Below are positions 16,452-25,528 of a stretch of 64,000 nucleotides of DNA, one piece after another; position 1 is the first letter of the stretch; every line of letters starts with the position of its first letter. Under the pieces are notes generated by a model. It did no database searches. It saw only the letters and a list, made by a program, of their open reading frames with translations, and was not told the DNA's origin. This DNA is from Hahellaceae bacterium (GTDB taxonomy: Bacteria > Pseudomonadota > Gammaproteobacteria > Pseudomonadales > Oleiphilaceae): contig JACKOD010000002.1 of NCBI GenBank assembly GCA_024234505.1, forward strand, positions 682,001 to 746,000, in the 5' to 3' direction. The translations under genes and the position numbers were made by a program.

Positions 16452-19400
16452 GTGTACCGTGTAATGATCTCCCTTCCTTCTTTTAGCGATCTGTCGTTGA
16501 TTCACACGGGCGCGCATACGTGGATCTATCGTGCAAAACAGGTGAGCAGCGGCGAGTCGGTGATTTTGAAAATTCTCAATCCTGACAGCTTGTCGGCCGT
16601 GCGTCTGGCCCGTTTCAAACAGGAATATGCATTACCTCATAATATCAGGCATCCTCATATCATGAGTCCTCAGCAGTTGCTCAATACGGGCGGCTACTGG
16701 GTCATCGTGCTGGAAGACGCTCAAATGCAGTCGCTGGACCGGGTGTTGCAACAATATCCGGACGGGCTGGATTCAGAAACCGCCATGACCATGGCGTTGC
16801 AGCTTACCGAGGCGCTGGGGGCACTGCATGAAGCCCACCTTGTGCACAAGGATATTAACCCTGGCAACCTGCTTTGGCAGCCGGCAACCCGGCAACTGAA
16901 GCTGATTGACTTCGGTATTGCCAGTGAGTTTGATTCATCCGCGACGGTGACGGAGCATGGCGGCGTTGAAGGTACGCTGCATTATCTCGCCCCGGAACAG
17001 ACCGGGTTGATGAATCTGACGGTGGATTACCGTTGTGATTTCTACAGCCTGGGGGCCACACTGTTTCACTTGCTCACCGGGCAGACGCTGTATCGGGATC
17101 CTAGCCCGCTGGCATTGATTCATCACCACGTCGCAGAAAATGCCGACCTGGAACATCCCGCGCTGCTTGCACATCCGCCGGGTTTGAAAGCGATACTGCA
17201 GAAATTGCTGCAAAAGGATCCTGCGCTTCGCTACCAGTCGGATGACGTGCTCAGGATGGATCTTGAACACTGCTGCAACGGGCTGGGCGCAAATGCGTGT
17301 GTGGCGCCACAGCTGGCAGACGAACAGTCCATGCGTTTGATAGTGCCGGACTATCTTTATGGCCGGGAAAAGGAAACGCTACAGTTACGTCAGGCGCTTG
17401 ATCGTGTTGCGATGGGTGCCCGAGAGGTGATATTGGTCTCCGGTGAACCGGGAATTGGCAAGACCAGTCTCATTCGCCAGCTATTTGAAATGCCCGGCAG
17501 CTGTACGCCGTTTTTTGCACAGGCCAAGTGTGATCAATACCTTAAGCACACTCCGTTTGAACTCTGGATTCAGGTGGGAAATGCGCTGGCCGATCAACTG
17601 CTGTCACTGCCGCCGGAACTTCTGGATTGCTACACTTCAGGACTGGTCGAGCGACTAGGCAGCAGCGCGGCGGTACTGGCATCGCTGGTGCCGAAATTAT
17701 CGTCCCTGCTGGGGAACCCGCCGTCTCTGGGGGCACTGCCTGCCACTGAAGCCAAAAACCGGATTACCCAGGCGCTCTCGATTCTGCTCCAAACCCTGAC
17801 CAGTGCCCATACCCCGCTGGTACTGATACTCGATGATCTGCAATGGGCCGATCAGTCATCTCTTGCACTGCTTGAACAGGTGACTTTGAGCCCGGATCAT
17901 CACCATCTTCTGGCTCTGGCGATTTATCGTGATACGGAGGTGCGACCGGGTCATCCGCTGTCGTATTTTTTGCAAACACTGACGACGCAGACAACACCGC
18001 CGGTGCAACTTCATTTAGGCACTTTGTCGACGGCGCAGATGATCACCTTGTTGGCCGATACACTGCATATGCCGGCCACACGGCTGGAATCGCTGGCGGC
18101 CGTGTGCAAGGCAAAAACCAATGGCAATCCGTTTTTTCTGATTCAGTTTCTTTCTTTGCTGAGCGTGAAGGGGGTGTTGCGTTTCAGTCACGACCGGAAC
18201 GAGTGGCAGTGGGATACTGATGCCATTGAGGGGCTGGATCTGACTGAAAATGTGGTTCATCTGTTAGCCGGACAGGTCGCCGGATTTCCGGATGAAACAC
18301 TGGATTTGCTTAAGCTGGCGGCTTGCTTGAGTCATCGGTTTTCGTTGTACGATCTGGCGCTACTGTCGAACCAGCATGAAGATCGTGTACGCCAGCGATT
18401 AGTGCCGGCGCTGCGTTCAAGCTTTATCCGAAAAGAGCATCTGACAACCGTCGGGGGGCTGGCAACGACTTATCAGTTTTCACACGATCAATTGCAGCAG
18501 GCCTGCTATGAGTTATTGAGTGACGAAGAACGGGTCGGATTGCATCTGCACATCGGCAGAACGCTGCTGGGTAAAACCCCGGAGGATCAGCTTGAGCCCT
18601 GTATATTCCTGATTGTCGATCACTACAATGTGGGCGCGCCATCGTTGACTGATCCGCAGGAGCGGTTGCAGCTGGCCCGCCTGAATTTGCTGGCGGGGCG
18701 TCGGGCCCGGTTGTCGGGAGCCTATTCCGAAGCCGCTCAATGTCTGGGGCTGGGGCGTTCGTTACTGGGAACGGCGGCATGGCAAAGTGAGTTCCGGATC
18801 ATGTTTGATCTCTCGACGGCCTTGGCAGAAACGGCCTATCTTTCGGGTGATTTTAGCCGGGCACAGGAATTGTTCGATGAAATTCTGGGCCACGCCAGCG
18901 ATCTTCCCGATATCGTTTATTGTTTGACGCTCAAAATGCAGGGATTGCAACAACAGGGCAACAATCTGGCCGCCATCGAGGTACAAAAGCACGCGCTGGC
19001 CATGCTGAAAATTGATATTCCTGAAGACGAGGCGGCACTGGATGCGCTTTTGCAGGAAAGTATTGCTAATGCCGAGTCTGCCGCTGCCAGGGGCGAAATA
19101 GAACGCCTGCTGTCGCGGGAAGAAATGCAGGATGAAACCGCCCGCTTAAGCATTCCCTTATTGTTTGGTCTCTGGTTTGCGTCCTACGTGGCAGGCAAAC
19201 CCGTGCTCTGCACGCTGGCGGCAATCAAAATGATTGAGCAATCGCTGCGGTTCGGTGTTACAGACAATACGCCCATGGCGCTGGCCAACTTTGCTTTTGT
19301 AGAAGTGCTGTTACGCAACAATCTGTCGTTGGCTCGCAACGTGGGCGAACTCGCGGTGGCTTTAGCCGATCAGCGCGCCAGTGTGTCGGCCAAAGCAAAT

Positions 19401-21473
19401 ACCCATGCCATGTACACCGGGTTAATTTGCCACTGGTATCAACCCTTTGACGAGGTGATGAGGCATTATGAGCTCGCCTATCAATTCGGGATTGAATCGG
19501 GTGATCTGGTGATCGCAGGCAATGTGATTCCCATGCGGGCGGCAGATCAGTTCACTCGAGGTGATTACCTGCCGGAACTACTGGAAACCACGGAACACCT
19601 GATGGCTCGCCATCGCGTGACCGGCCAGTTTGATATGGCTGATCTCACCCTGGCCAGTGTGATCCAGCCCGTGCGTTGTCTCATGGGTAAAACACCGCAG
19701 CCGGAGGTTTATGATGATGAGCATTTTTCTGAAGCCGCTTTTGAGGCTCAATATCAGTCTTCTCCTTTGGTCATGGCGTATTATCTGCACAGTAAAATCC
19801 GTCATGCGTTTCTGTTCGATCTGGACAATGCGCGATCGCTGGCTGATCAGGTGACGCTCGTTGAGCAAATGATACTTGGGCAGGCCAAAGCACCGGATGC
19901 CTTGTTTTATGCCGCACTGATCTGGCTGAGAGAGGGCGGCGGCAGTCTTGATGACGCTCAACAGGCCCTGCAGACAAACCGCGTTCAGGATGCCCTGACA
20001 CGTTACCAACAGTGGGCACGCAATTGTCCCGCGAACTTTTTGGCCAAATCGCAATTACTTGAAGCCGAGTGGGCGGCATGGCAGGGTGATATTCCTCGCG
20101 CGATGACACTGTACGCCGACGCATTGAAAACGGCGGGCCGAATGGGGCAAGTGCATCTGGTCGGGGTCATCAGCGAGTGCTATGCCTGCTTTTGTCGGCG
20201 CAATGATCAGCCACGACTGGAAGCTGCCCTGATTCAGGATGCTATTCATGCTTATACCCAATGGGGGGCCAAGGCAAAAGTAGAACAACTTGAACGACGC
20301 AACCCTCAGCCTGTGCGAAGCAGCGCCAAGGAGGGGGCGACGTTGACCCGCCACCAGGCAACCCGTACGCAGAGCCATTTCTCGCTGGACTTTCATGCCA
20401 TCATCGAAGCCTCGCAGGCACTCTCCAGAGAGGTGGGCTTACAAAATGTGCTGAAACGGCTGCTCACGGTGATGCGTCAATTGGCCGGTGCACAAATCGT
20501 GCGGCTGTTATTGCCGCAGGATCCGCACTGGTTTCTGGAGGCCGAATTTGATGGGGACCAGGATCACGTTCTGCAGCATCAGCGCATTGAACTGGATCAG
20601 GCGGGCCATGACGCATTGCCCCTGAGTCTGTTGCGGGTGGTGGTACAAAGCGGGCAGGCGGTCATTGAGCACGATGCGGCTCATTCGCTGCAATACCGAA
20701 ACGACGAGTACATTCGAAAAAGGCAGCCTCGCTCGCTGCTTTGCATACCGCTGACACGGGCGAACCGGCTGGAGGGCATTCTCTATCTGGAAAATAATTT
20801 GTCCGGCAACCTTTTCTCGCACGAGCGGCTGCAGTTTCTCGATGCCATTGGCAGTCAGCTGATTATCTCTATTGATAACGCCCGTCTGCATGACAGCCTT
20901 GAAAATCTGGTTGAGGTGCGTACCCAGGCGTTAAAAGAAGCCAATCGAAGTTTGCACAAACAAACCTTGATGGACGGACTGACGGGAATCGGCAACCGGC
21001 GTTGTTTTGACGAGGTGGTGGCCAGCGAGTGGGCCAGAGCTCAGCTTAGCCAGCTGCCGCTCTCGCTCTGTCTGATCGATGTCGATTTTTTCAAGCGCTA
21101 TAACGATCATTACGGGCATATTGCTGGCGACGAGTGTTTGCGTAAAGTTGCCAGTGCGTTGAACTCGGCGACCAAGCGAAGCTCCGATAGTGTGGCGCGT
21201 TATGGTGGTGAAGAGTTTGTACTGGTATTACCGGACACACGTGCGAGTGCGGCGAAAGCGATTGCGGAACGACTCAGACTGTCGATATTGGGGTTGTGCA
21301 TACCTCATAGTCAGAATGATGCGGCACCCTGGGTATCCATTAGCGTGGGTATCGCCAGCAGCGAACACGTCGGAGTCAATGATCTGGAAGCGCTGATCCG
21401 GCATGCAGATTCAGCGCTTTACAAAGCCAAGCAAAACGGTCGCAATCAGGTGATGGAAAACCAGGCGTCCTGA
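16452..21473 (+). CDS. Ser/Thr kinase - STAND ATPase - GAF - diguanylate cyclase fusion
   Basis: The 1,673-residue product starts at GTG 16452; an ATG four codons later is the alternative. Residues 1-270 are a Hanks-type kinase: the Lys of VILKIL, catalytic HKDINPGN (Asp about 134), DFG (Asp about 153) and APEQ. An AAA/STAND ATPase follows, with Walker A GEPGIGKTS (Lys about 337) and Walker B LVLILDDLQWAD. A long helical-repeat region comes next, then a GAF domain (about 1310-1460). The C-terminus is a GGDEF domain with intact RYGGEEF (about 1583) and an RSSD inhibitory-site motif five residues before it. It should therefore make c-di-GMP with feedback control. It is related in its first three parts to the four kinases at 33-55 kb but swaps the histidine kinase for a cyclase. 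Confidence 0.92.
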   Translation: MYRVMISLPSFSDLSLIHTGAHTWIYRAKQVSSGESVILKILNPDSLSAVRLARFKQEYALPHNIRHPHIMSPQQLLNTGGYWVIVLEDAQMQSLDRVLQQYPDGLDSETAMTMALQLTEALGALHEAHLVHKDINPGNLLWQPATRQLKLIDFGIASEFDSSATVTEHGGVEGTLHYLAPEQTGLMNLTVDYRCDFYSLGATLFHLLTGQTLYRDPSPLALIHHHVAENADLEHPALLAHPPGLKAILQKLLQKDPALRYQSDDVLRMDLEHCCNGLGANACVAPQLADEQSMRLIVPDYLYGREKETLQLRQALDRVAMGAREVILVSGEPGIGKTSLIRQLFEMPGSCTPFFAQAKCDQYLKHTPFELWIQVGNALADQLLSLPPELLDCYTSGLVERLGSSAAVLASLVPKLSSLLGNPPSLGALPATEAKNRITQALSILLQTLTSAHTPLVLILDDLQWADQSSLALLEQVTLSPDHHHLLALAIYRDTEVRPGHPLSYFLQTLTTQTTPPVQLHLGTLSTAQMITLLADTLHMPATRLESLAAVCKAKTNGNPFFLIQFLSLLSVKGVLRFSHDRNEWQWDTDAIEGLDLTENVVHLLAGQVAGFPDETLDLLKLAACLSHRFSLYDLALLSNQHEDRVRQRLVPALRSSFIRKEHLTTVGGLATTYQFSHDQLQQACYELLSDEERVGLHLHIGRTLLGKTPEDQLEPCIFLIVDHYNVGAPSLTDPQERLQLARLNLLAGRRARLSGAYSEAAQCLGLGRSLLGTAAWQSEFRIMFDLSTALAETAYLSGDFSRAQELFDEILGHASDLPDIVYCLTLKMQGLQQQGNNLAAIEVQKHALAMLKIDIPEDEAALDALLQESIANAESAAARGEIERLLSREEMQDETARLSIPLLFGLWFASYVAGKPVLCTLAAIKMIEQSLRFGVTDNTPMALANFAFVEVLLRNNLSLARNVGELAVALADQRASVSAKANTHAMYTGLICHWYQPFDEVMRHYELAYQFGIESGDLVIAGNVIPMRAADQFTRGDYLPELLETTEHLMARHRVTGQFDMADLTLASVIQPVRCLMGKTPQPEVYDDEHFSEAAFEAQYQSSPLVMAYYLHSKIRHAFLFDLDNARSLADQVTLVEQMILGQAKAPDALFYAALIWLREGGGSLDDAQQALQTNRVQDALTRYQQWARNCPANFLAKSQLLEAEWAAWQGDIPRAMTLYADALKTAGRMGQVHLVGVISECYACFCRRNDQPRLEAALIQDAIHAYTQWGAKAKVEQLERRNPQPVRSSAKEGATLTRHQATRTQSHFSLDFHAIIEASQALSREVGLQNVLKRLLTVMRQLAGAQIVRLLLPQDPHWFLEAEFDGDQDHVLQHQRIELDQAGHDALPLSLLRVVVQSGQAVIEHDAAHSLQYRNDEYIRKRQPRSLLCIPLTRANRLEGILYLENNLSGNLFSHERLQFLDAIGSQLIISIDNARLHDSLENLVEVRTQALKEANRSLHKQTLMDGLTGIGNRRCFDEVVASEWARAQLSQLPLSLCLIDVDFFKRYNDHYGHIAGDECLRKVASALNSATKRSSDSVARYGGEEFVLVLPDTRASAAKAIAERLRLSILGLCIPHSQNDAAPWVSISVGIASSEHVGVNDLEALIRHADSALYKAKQNGRNQVMENQAS

Positions 21474-21511
21474 GCGGCGAGCGGGTTGGCGTGACCTGGT
21501 CCCCGGTGAGT

Positions 21512-22333
21512 TTATTTTGCTTGTGAGGCCGCTACCAGAATTTCCCGGAACGGATCAAAAAGGGCCGGTGAGCTGATCAGAATATCGGTTCCCCAAAGCT
21601 CGGCAGACTGATCCTGCGGCACGCTACTGAAATGGCCACAGGTCGCGCCGGCCTGCAGGGCAATGAGGCGTGCGGCGGCGAAATCCCAAGGGCTGACACT
21701 TTCGTAGTAGGCATCCATCCGGCCGCAGGCCACCCAGCAGATATCGAGCGCGGCAGATCCCAGACGGCGAATGTCCCGACAGTGATGCAACGTTGCCGAT
21801 ACCCGCTGCACGATGGGCGTCAGGGCATCTTTGGCGTAGGGGAATCCCGTGGCGACCAGTGCCCGACGCAGAGACGTTTCACCGCTGACCTGAATGGGTT
21901 TGTGATTCAGCGTGGCCGTCTGGCCCCGGATGGCAGAAAAGGTTTCTTCCATGAACGGGTTGTGAACAATGCCGATTTGTACTTCGCCATGTTCGACATA
22001 GGCAATGGAAACCGCGACCTGTGGATGCCCGTGGGCGTAGTTGACGGTGCCGTCGATGGGGTCAATGATCCATAGTGGATCCTGCAGGTTTTGCAGGTAA
22101 GTCTTGTCGGTATCGGACTCCTCGGAAAGAATGCGGTGCTCGGGATAGATTTTACGAATCCGCTTGGTGATCAGTTCGTCCACTTTTAAGTCGGCATTGG
22201 TGACCAGTTCTTCATTCGATTTATAAATGTGTTCAAGTTTGGCGCGCTGACGCTCCTGAACCATCACTTCACCGGCGCGCAACGCCAGATCCATGGCAAA
22301 AATACTGAGTTCCTGAATGGCATTAGAGTTCAT
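21512..22333 (-). CDS. Inositol-monophosphatase family phosphatase
   Basis: The 273-residue protein has the family's metal-binding motifs: EESDTD (first Glu pair), WIIDPIDGTVNYAHG (the DPxDGT motif) and SPWDFAAARLIA (the WDxAA motif). Members include SuhB-type inositol phosphatases and CysQ-type 3'-phosphoadenosine phosphatases. The sequence fits the first group better, but the true substrate cannot be told here, so no symbol is given. It is divergent from the TonB operon, with 252 bp between the two starts. Confidence 0.85.
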   Translation of the reverse strand: MNSNAIQELSIFAMDLALRAGEVMVQERQRAKLEHIYKSNEELVTNADLKVDELITKRIRKIYPEHRILSEESDTDKTYLQNLQDPLWIIDPIDGTVNYAHGHPQVAVSIAYVEHGEVQIGIVHNPFMEETFSAIRGQTATLNHKPIQVSGETSLRRALVATGFPYAKDALTPIVQRVSATLHHCRDIRRLGSAALDICWVACGRMDAYYESVSPWDFAAARLIALQAGATCGHFSSVPQDQSAELWGTDILISSPALFDPFREILVAASQAK

Positions 22334-22460
22334 GTAGTCCCTGCGGATGTTTGTAAAGAGGCGTAGATTGAACGGGATATGCCAATATAGCGGCTTTAGC
22401 AGACCGCTACAAATCAGCGCTGTTGTACTGAACCCTTATTCCTTGGCAGGAATGTACTAC

Positions 22461-22523
22461 ACTGTACGAAACGGGGTCATGACTGTACGAAACAGGTTCA
22501 TGACTGTACGAAACGGGGTCATG
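22461..22523. repeat. Three 21-bp direct repeats in the divergent promoter region
   Basis: Three contiguous units of 21 bp lie at 22461-22481, 22482-22502 and 22503-22523. Each starts ACTGTACGAAAC and ends TCATG. The first and third are identical and the middle one differs at two positions. Twenty-one base pairs is two helical turns, so the copies present the same face. They end about 60 bp before the DUF3450 start and lie 130-190 bp upstream of the divergent phosphatase start, as expected of an iterated operator. Confidence 0.85.
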
Positions 22524-22585
22524 TCCCGTGTCATTTTCAGTTTTGTGCGGCTGTGGCCGTACCTGCAACCAGTTTATGAAATCAT

Positions 22586-23461
22586 ATGATTGATCTTTTG
22601 ACTACCGTCAGGCTGACGGTGCGCCGGGCGTTACAATTCAGTCTGTTAAAGCGCCGTCTGTTAACGCTCTGCCGGTTAAAACATAGCCGGTTAAAACACA
22701 GTCGGTTAAAACACAGCCTCCGAAGGCTTTTTTGGGTTATAAGCTGTCTGCCTGTCATGACCATGGCCGGGCCTTCCTTGCCAGAAGCATTGTCCGAAGC
22801 AGGAAAAATCCAGACCGAAGGCGCGCAAAGCCAGCAACGGATCGACTCCCTGCGCGAAGCTACCGAACGCCTGAATCGCGAATTTCGGGAACAGAACCAG
22901 CAACTGCAGGATCTCTCGATCAACTATCTGCAGTTGCGTGAAGTGCAGCAAACGCAGCAGCAACAGATCGACTCGCTGAACGAACAACTGGCACAAGTCG
23001 CCCAAACCGAGCAGGGCCTGACCCCGATGTTACTTACCATGGTGGACTGGCTGGAGCAGTTTATTGCCACTGATTTGCCTTTTCATGTCAACGAAAGACG
23101 CCAGCGCATAGATACGCTAAAACGAACCATGCTGGCCTCGGGAGGGAGTTTGACAGAGCAATATCGGCGCGTGATGGAGGCCTACCAGATTGAAAGTGAA
23201 TTTGGTTACACGATGGAGCACTACTCGGGAGAAATTGAGCGCGAAGGGCAGCGTCAGCAGGTTGATATGCTTCGTGTGGGGCGGGTCGGGCTGTATTTTG
23301 CCAGTCTGGACGGGAGTCAGGGCGGGTATTGGAGTCGGGAAGCAAACTCATGGAAAAGTGCCGATCCTTCTACGGTGCAGGAAATCGCACGGGGCCTGCT
23401 GATGGCCGACAAACAGCGGCCGCAGGCCTTGCTGACACTGCCAGTGAGTGCCCGCCAATGA
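22586..23461 (+). CDS. DUF3450 periplasmic protein, first gene of TonB operon
   Basis: The 291-residue product starts at ATG 22586. Its n-region is very long and basic and is built from in-frame repeats (RLKHS three times, residues 30-44). A hydrophobic segment (LFWVISCLPVMTMAG) then completes an unusual signal peptide. The mature part opens with a coiled coil rich in Gln and Glu and continues with the DUF3450 body (LVDWLEQFI-like segment, GRVGLYFASLDGS, YWSREANSWK). DUF3450 genes regularly begin operons of TonB2-like systems; the protein probably contacts the TtpC periplasmic domain. The stop overlaps the next start (ATGA). Confidence 0.85.
   Translation: MIDLLTTVRLTVRRALQFSLLKRRLLTLCRLKHSRLKHSRLKHSLRRLFWVISCLPVMTMAGPSLPEALSEAGKIQTEGAQSQQRIDSLREATERLNREFREQNQQLQDLSINYLQLREVQQTQQQQIDSLNEQLAQVAQTEQGLTPMLLTMVDWLEQFIATDLPFHVNERRQRIDTLKRTMLASGGSLTEQYRRVMEAYQIESEFGYTMEHYSGEIEREGQRQQVDMLRVGRVGLYFASLDGSQGGYWSREANSWKSADPSTVQEIARGLLMADKQRPQALLTLPVSARQ
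22641..22715 (+). repeat. Five 15-bp tandem repeats inside the DUF3450 5' coding region
   Basis: Units at 22641, 22656, 22671, 22686 and 22701 follow the pattern G(T/C)C(T/G)GTTAA plus six bases. The last three are nearly identical (GCCGGTTAAAACACA type). Because the period is a multiple of three, the repeats are read in frame as LLKRR, LLTLC and three RLKHS. Copy-number changes would lengthen or shorten the signal-peptide n-region without a frameshift. Confidence 0.85.
22715..22733 (+). terminator. Short hairpin with T6 run inside the DUF3450 5' region
   Basis: AGCCT at 22715-22719 pairs with AGGCT at 22724-22728 over a four-base loop, directly followed by T residues to 22733. The stem is only five pairs, so it is at most a weak terminator or attenuator. 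Its position 130 bp into the coding region just after the 15-bp repeats is odd. Confidence 0.25.
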
Positions 23462-24972
23462 GGTATTTATGGTCGTTAACAGGGTTATCAATGACAGGAT
23501 TCAAGCCGGGTATTCGTCAGCGTATTGCTCTTTTTGCAGGGAAACGCCTGCGGGTTACGGGAAAAATTCTGTTGGGGTTAATCGCGATGTTCTGGGTTTC
23601 TACGGCCGCGCTCGCGGAGGATCGCCTGCTGGAAATCTATGAAAAAGTAAAGGCGGCACGCGCCGAACAGGCCGTCCTGAATCACCAGCGTGAACAGGCC
23701 TTTGTTGACGCTAAACAGAATCAGCAGCAGCTCTTGCAGGATTTGCAGCAACAGGTCACCGCAAAACGCAAGGCATTGGCTGAACTTCGTGCCCGAATCG
23801 ATGAAGGCGATCAGCAGATTGACCATCTGCAACAACAGCTGAATGAACGAGCCCATACCCTGACCGATTTGTATTCGGTCTGGCGACAAGTGGTGGCAGA
23901 TACCCGCAGCAATCAGCAAAATTCATTGATTTCCAGCCAGTTTCCGGATCGGGTAGCAACGCTGGAAGCGCTTTCCCAACGTAAAACCTTACCGGATGCC
24001 GCCGATCTGAGTGCGCTTACCCTGCTGTTACAGAGCGATTTGCAGGCCACGGGCCAAAGTGTGAGTTTTGCGACGTCGGTGGCCGGATCCAATGGTGTGC
24101 ATCAGCAGGCCCGGGCGCAGCGAATCGGACCCTTTACCCTGACAGCTGACGGGCATTTTCTGCGCATGAGTACGCCGGGCCTGAAGCTCTCCACCGTGGC
24201 CAGACAACCCGATGGTGAACTGCTGGATCACATTCGTGATCCCGCCTATCTGACGCTGAGCGCCGGGCAGGAGGTGATGGCCGTGATTGACCCCTCGCGT
24301 GGCGTGGTGCTTGACCGACTGGCGTTGTCGCCCTCGCTGCAGGAGCGGATAGCGCAGGGGGGGCTGATCGGCTACGCCATTATCGCACTGGGACTGGCCG
24401 GATTACTGTTGGCACTGTGGCGAACACTGGCACTCATGATGACCGGATTGAAGGTACGCCAGCAAATGCGCCAGCCTGACCGGGTAGATGAAAAGAATCC
24501 GCTGGGCAGAATTATTGCGACTTATCATAACAGCCTGCCGGCGGCCTCCACCGATCAGGGAGGGGCATCCCATCAGGAAACCGATGCGTTGGAAGTGCGC
24601 CTGCAGCAAATTGTTCTGCAGGAAATGCCTAAGCTCGATAAAGGTCTGGGGTTGTTGAAGCTGCTTGCTGCGGTGGCTCCCCTGCTGGGACTGCTGGGTA
24701 CTGTGGTGGGGATGATCAATACTTTCCAGACCATTACGCTGGTCGGCTCGGCCGATCCCAAGCTCATGGCGGGCGGCATCTCCCAGGCCTTGATGACCAC
24801 GGTATTGGGGCTGGTGGTTGCGGTGCCGCTATTGTTCAGTCATAACTTTGTGGCTTCGCGGTCACGGCGGTTAATGGTGTTTTTAAGTCAGCAAAGTCTG
24901 GGATTTATTGCCATGTCGCTGGAAGATCGTGGTCGGGCCTCACCGCCCGGAGCCCGGCAGGAGTCAGCCTAA
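23458..24972 (+). CDS. TtpC-like protein: periplasmic coiled coil fused to ExbB/TolQ domain
   Basis: The ATG at 23458 overlaps the DUF3450 stop and gives 504 residues. A signal/anchor segment (LLGLIAMFWVSTAALAED) precedes a Gln-rich coiled coil (about residues 55-135). A globular periplasmic region follows, then a membrane segment (GLIGYAIIALGLAGLLLALW). The C-terminal third is a MotA/TolQ/ExbB proton-channel domain (LLKLLAAVAPLLGLLGTVVGMINTF, MAGGISQALMTTVLGLVVAVPLL). This matches TtpC of Vibrio-type TonB2 systems, which is needed together with ExbB2, ExbD2 and TonB2 to energise some outer-membrane receptors. Confidence 0.9.
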   Translation: MRYLWSLTGLSMTGFKPGIRQRIALFAGKRLRVTGKILLGLIAMFWVSTAALAEDRLLEIYEKVKAARAEQAVLNHQREQAFVDAKQNQQQLLQDLQQQVTAKRKALAELRARIDEGDQQIDHLQQQLNERAHTLTDLYSVWRQVVADTRSNQQNSLISSQFPDRVATLEALSQRKTLPDAADLSALTLLLQSDLQATGQSVSFATSVAGSNGVHQQARAQRIGPFTLTADGHFLRMSTPGLKLSTVARQPDGELLDHIRDPAYLTLSAGQEVMAVIDPSRGVVLDRLALSPSLQERIAQGGLIGYAIIALGLAGLLLALWRTLALMMTGLKVRQQMRQPDRVDEKNPLGRIIATYHNSLPAASTDQGGASHQETDALEVRLQQIVLQEMPKLDKGLGLLKLLAAVAPLLGLLGTVVGMINTFQTITLVGSADPKLMAGGISQALMTTVLGLVVAVPLLFSHNFVASRSRRLMVFLSQQSLGFIAMSLEDRGRASPPGARQESA

Positions 24973-24973
24973 C

Positions 24974-25528
24974 ATGTCGCTGACGCTACCCGTGCCCATC
25001 GCTCATTTGTTGCAGCAAGGCGGAAGTTTGCTGTGGGTGATTCTGGGCGTTGCCTTATTGATTTTTATTCTGAGTGCCGAACGTTTCATTTATCTGGTGG
25101 CGACCTTTCCACCCTGGCTCAGGCAGCTTCAGCAGCAGTGGGGGCCTCGGGCCGGTTATCCGAACTGGCAGCTAATGCGGGTGCGGGATGCGCTGCAGGC
25201 TCAGGGGAACGAACAGTTGCAGGATTCTCTCTGGTTGTTGAAAACCTGCATTGTGGTTTGCCCGTTGTTGGGATTAACCGGTACGGTGACGGGGATGATT
25301 CTGGTGTTTGAAAATCTCTCTTTTGTTGGCACCGCCAACCCGAGGTTGATGTCTGCAGGTATCTTTCAGGCAACCATACCCACGATGGCGGGTATGCTGG
25401 TGGCGATTGTGGGTATGTTACTGCAGAATATGATTTTGCGGCTGATCAAAAAGCGTCAGCATGAGCTCGGGCAAGCGCTGGCCGATCAGGTTCAGGCGGT
25501 GGATGCGTCATCGGCAGGTGGGTTATGA
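24974..25528 (+). CDS. exbB: ExbB-type TonB-system proton channel subunit
   Basis: The start is ATG 24974 (MSLTLPVPIAHLLQQGG), one base after the previous stop, giving 184 residues. It has three hydrophobic segments and the MotA/TolQ/ExbB core (CPLLGLTGTVTGMILVFENL, AGIFQATIPTMAGMLVAIVGM). It lacks the long periplasmic part of its upstream neighbour. It should form the pentameric proton channel with ExbD in the inner membrane. The stop overlaps the exbD start by four bases. Confidence 0.92.
   Translation: MSLTLPVPIAHLLQQGGSLLWVILGVALLIFILSAERFIYLVATFPPWLRQLQQQWGPRAGYPNWQLMRVRDALQAQGNEQLQDSLWLLKTCIVVCPLLGLTGTVTGMILVFENLSFVGTANPRLMSAGIFQATIPTMAGMLVAIVGMLLQNMILRLIKKRQHELGQALADQVQAVDASSAGGL

Noticed and set aside
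22461..22715. CRISPR array
   Set aside because: The 21-bp and 15-bp repeats are contiguous with no spacers and no cas genes are present.
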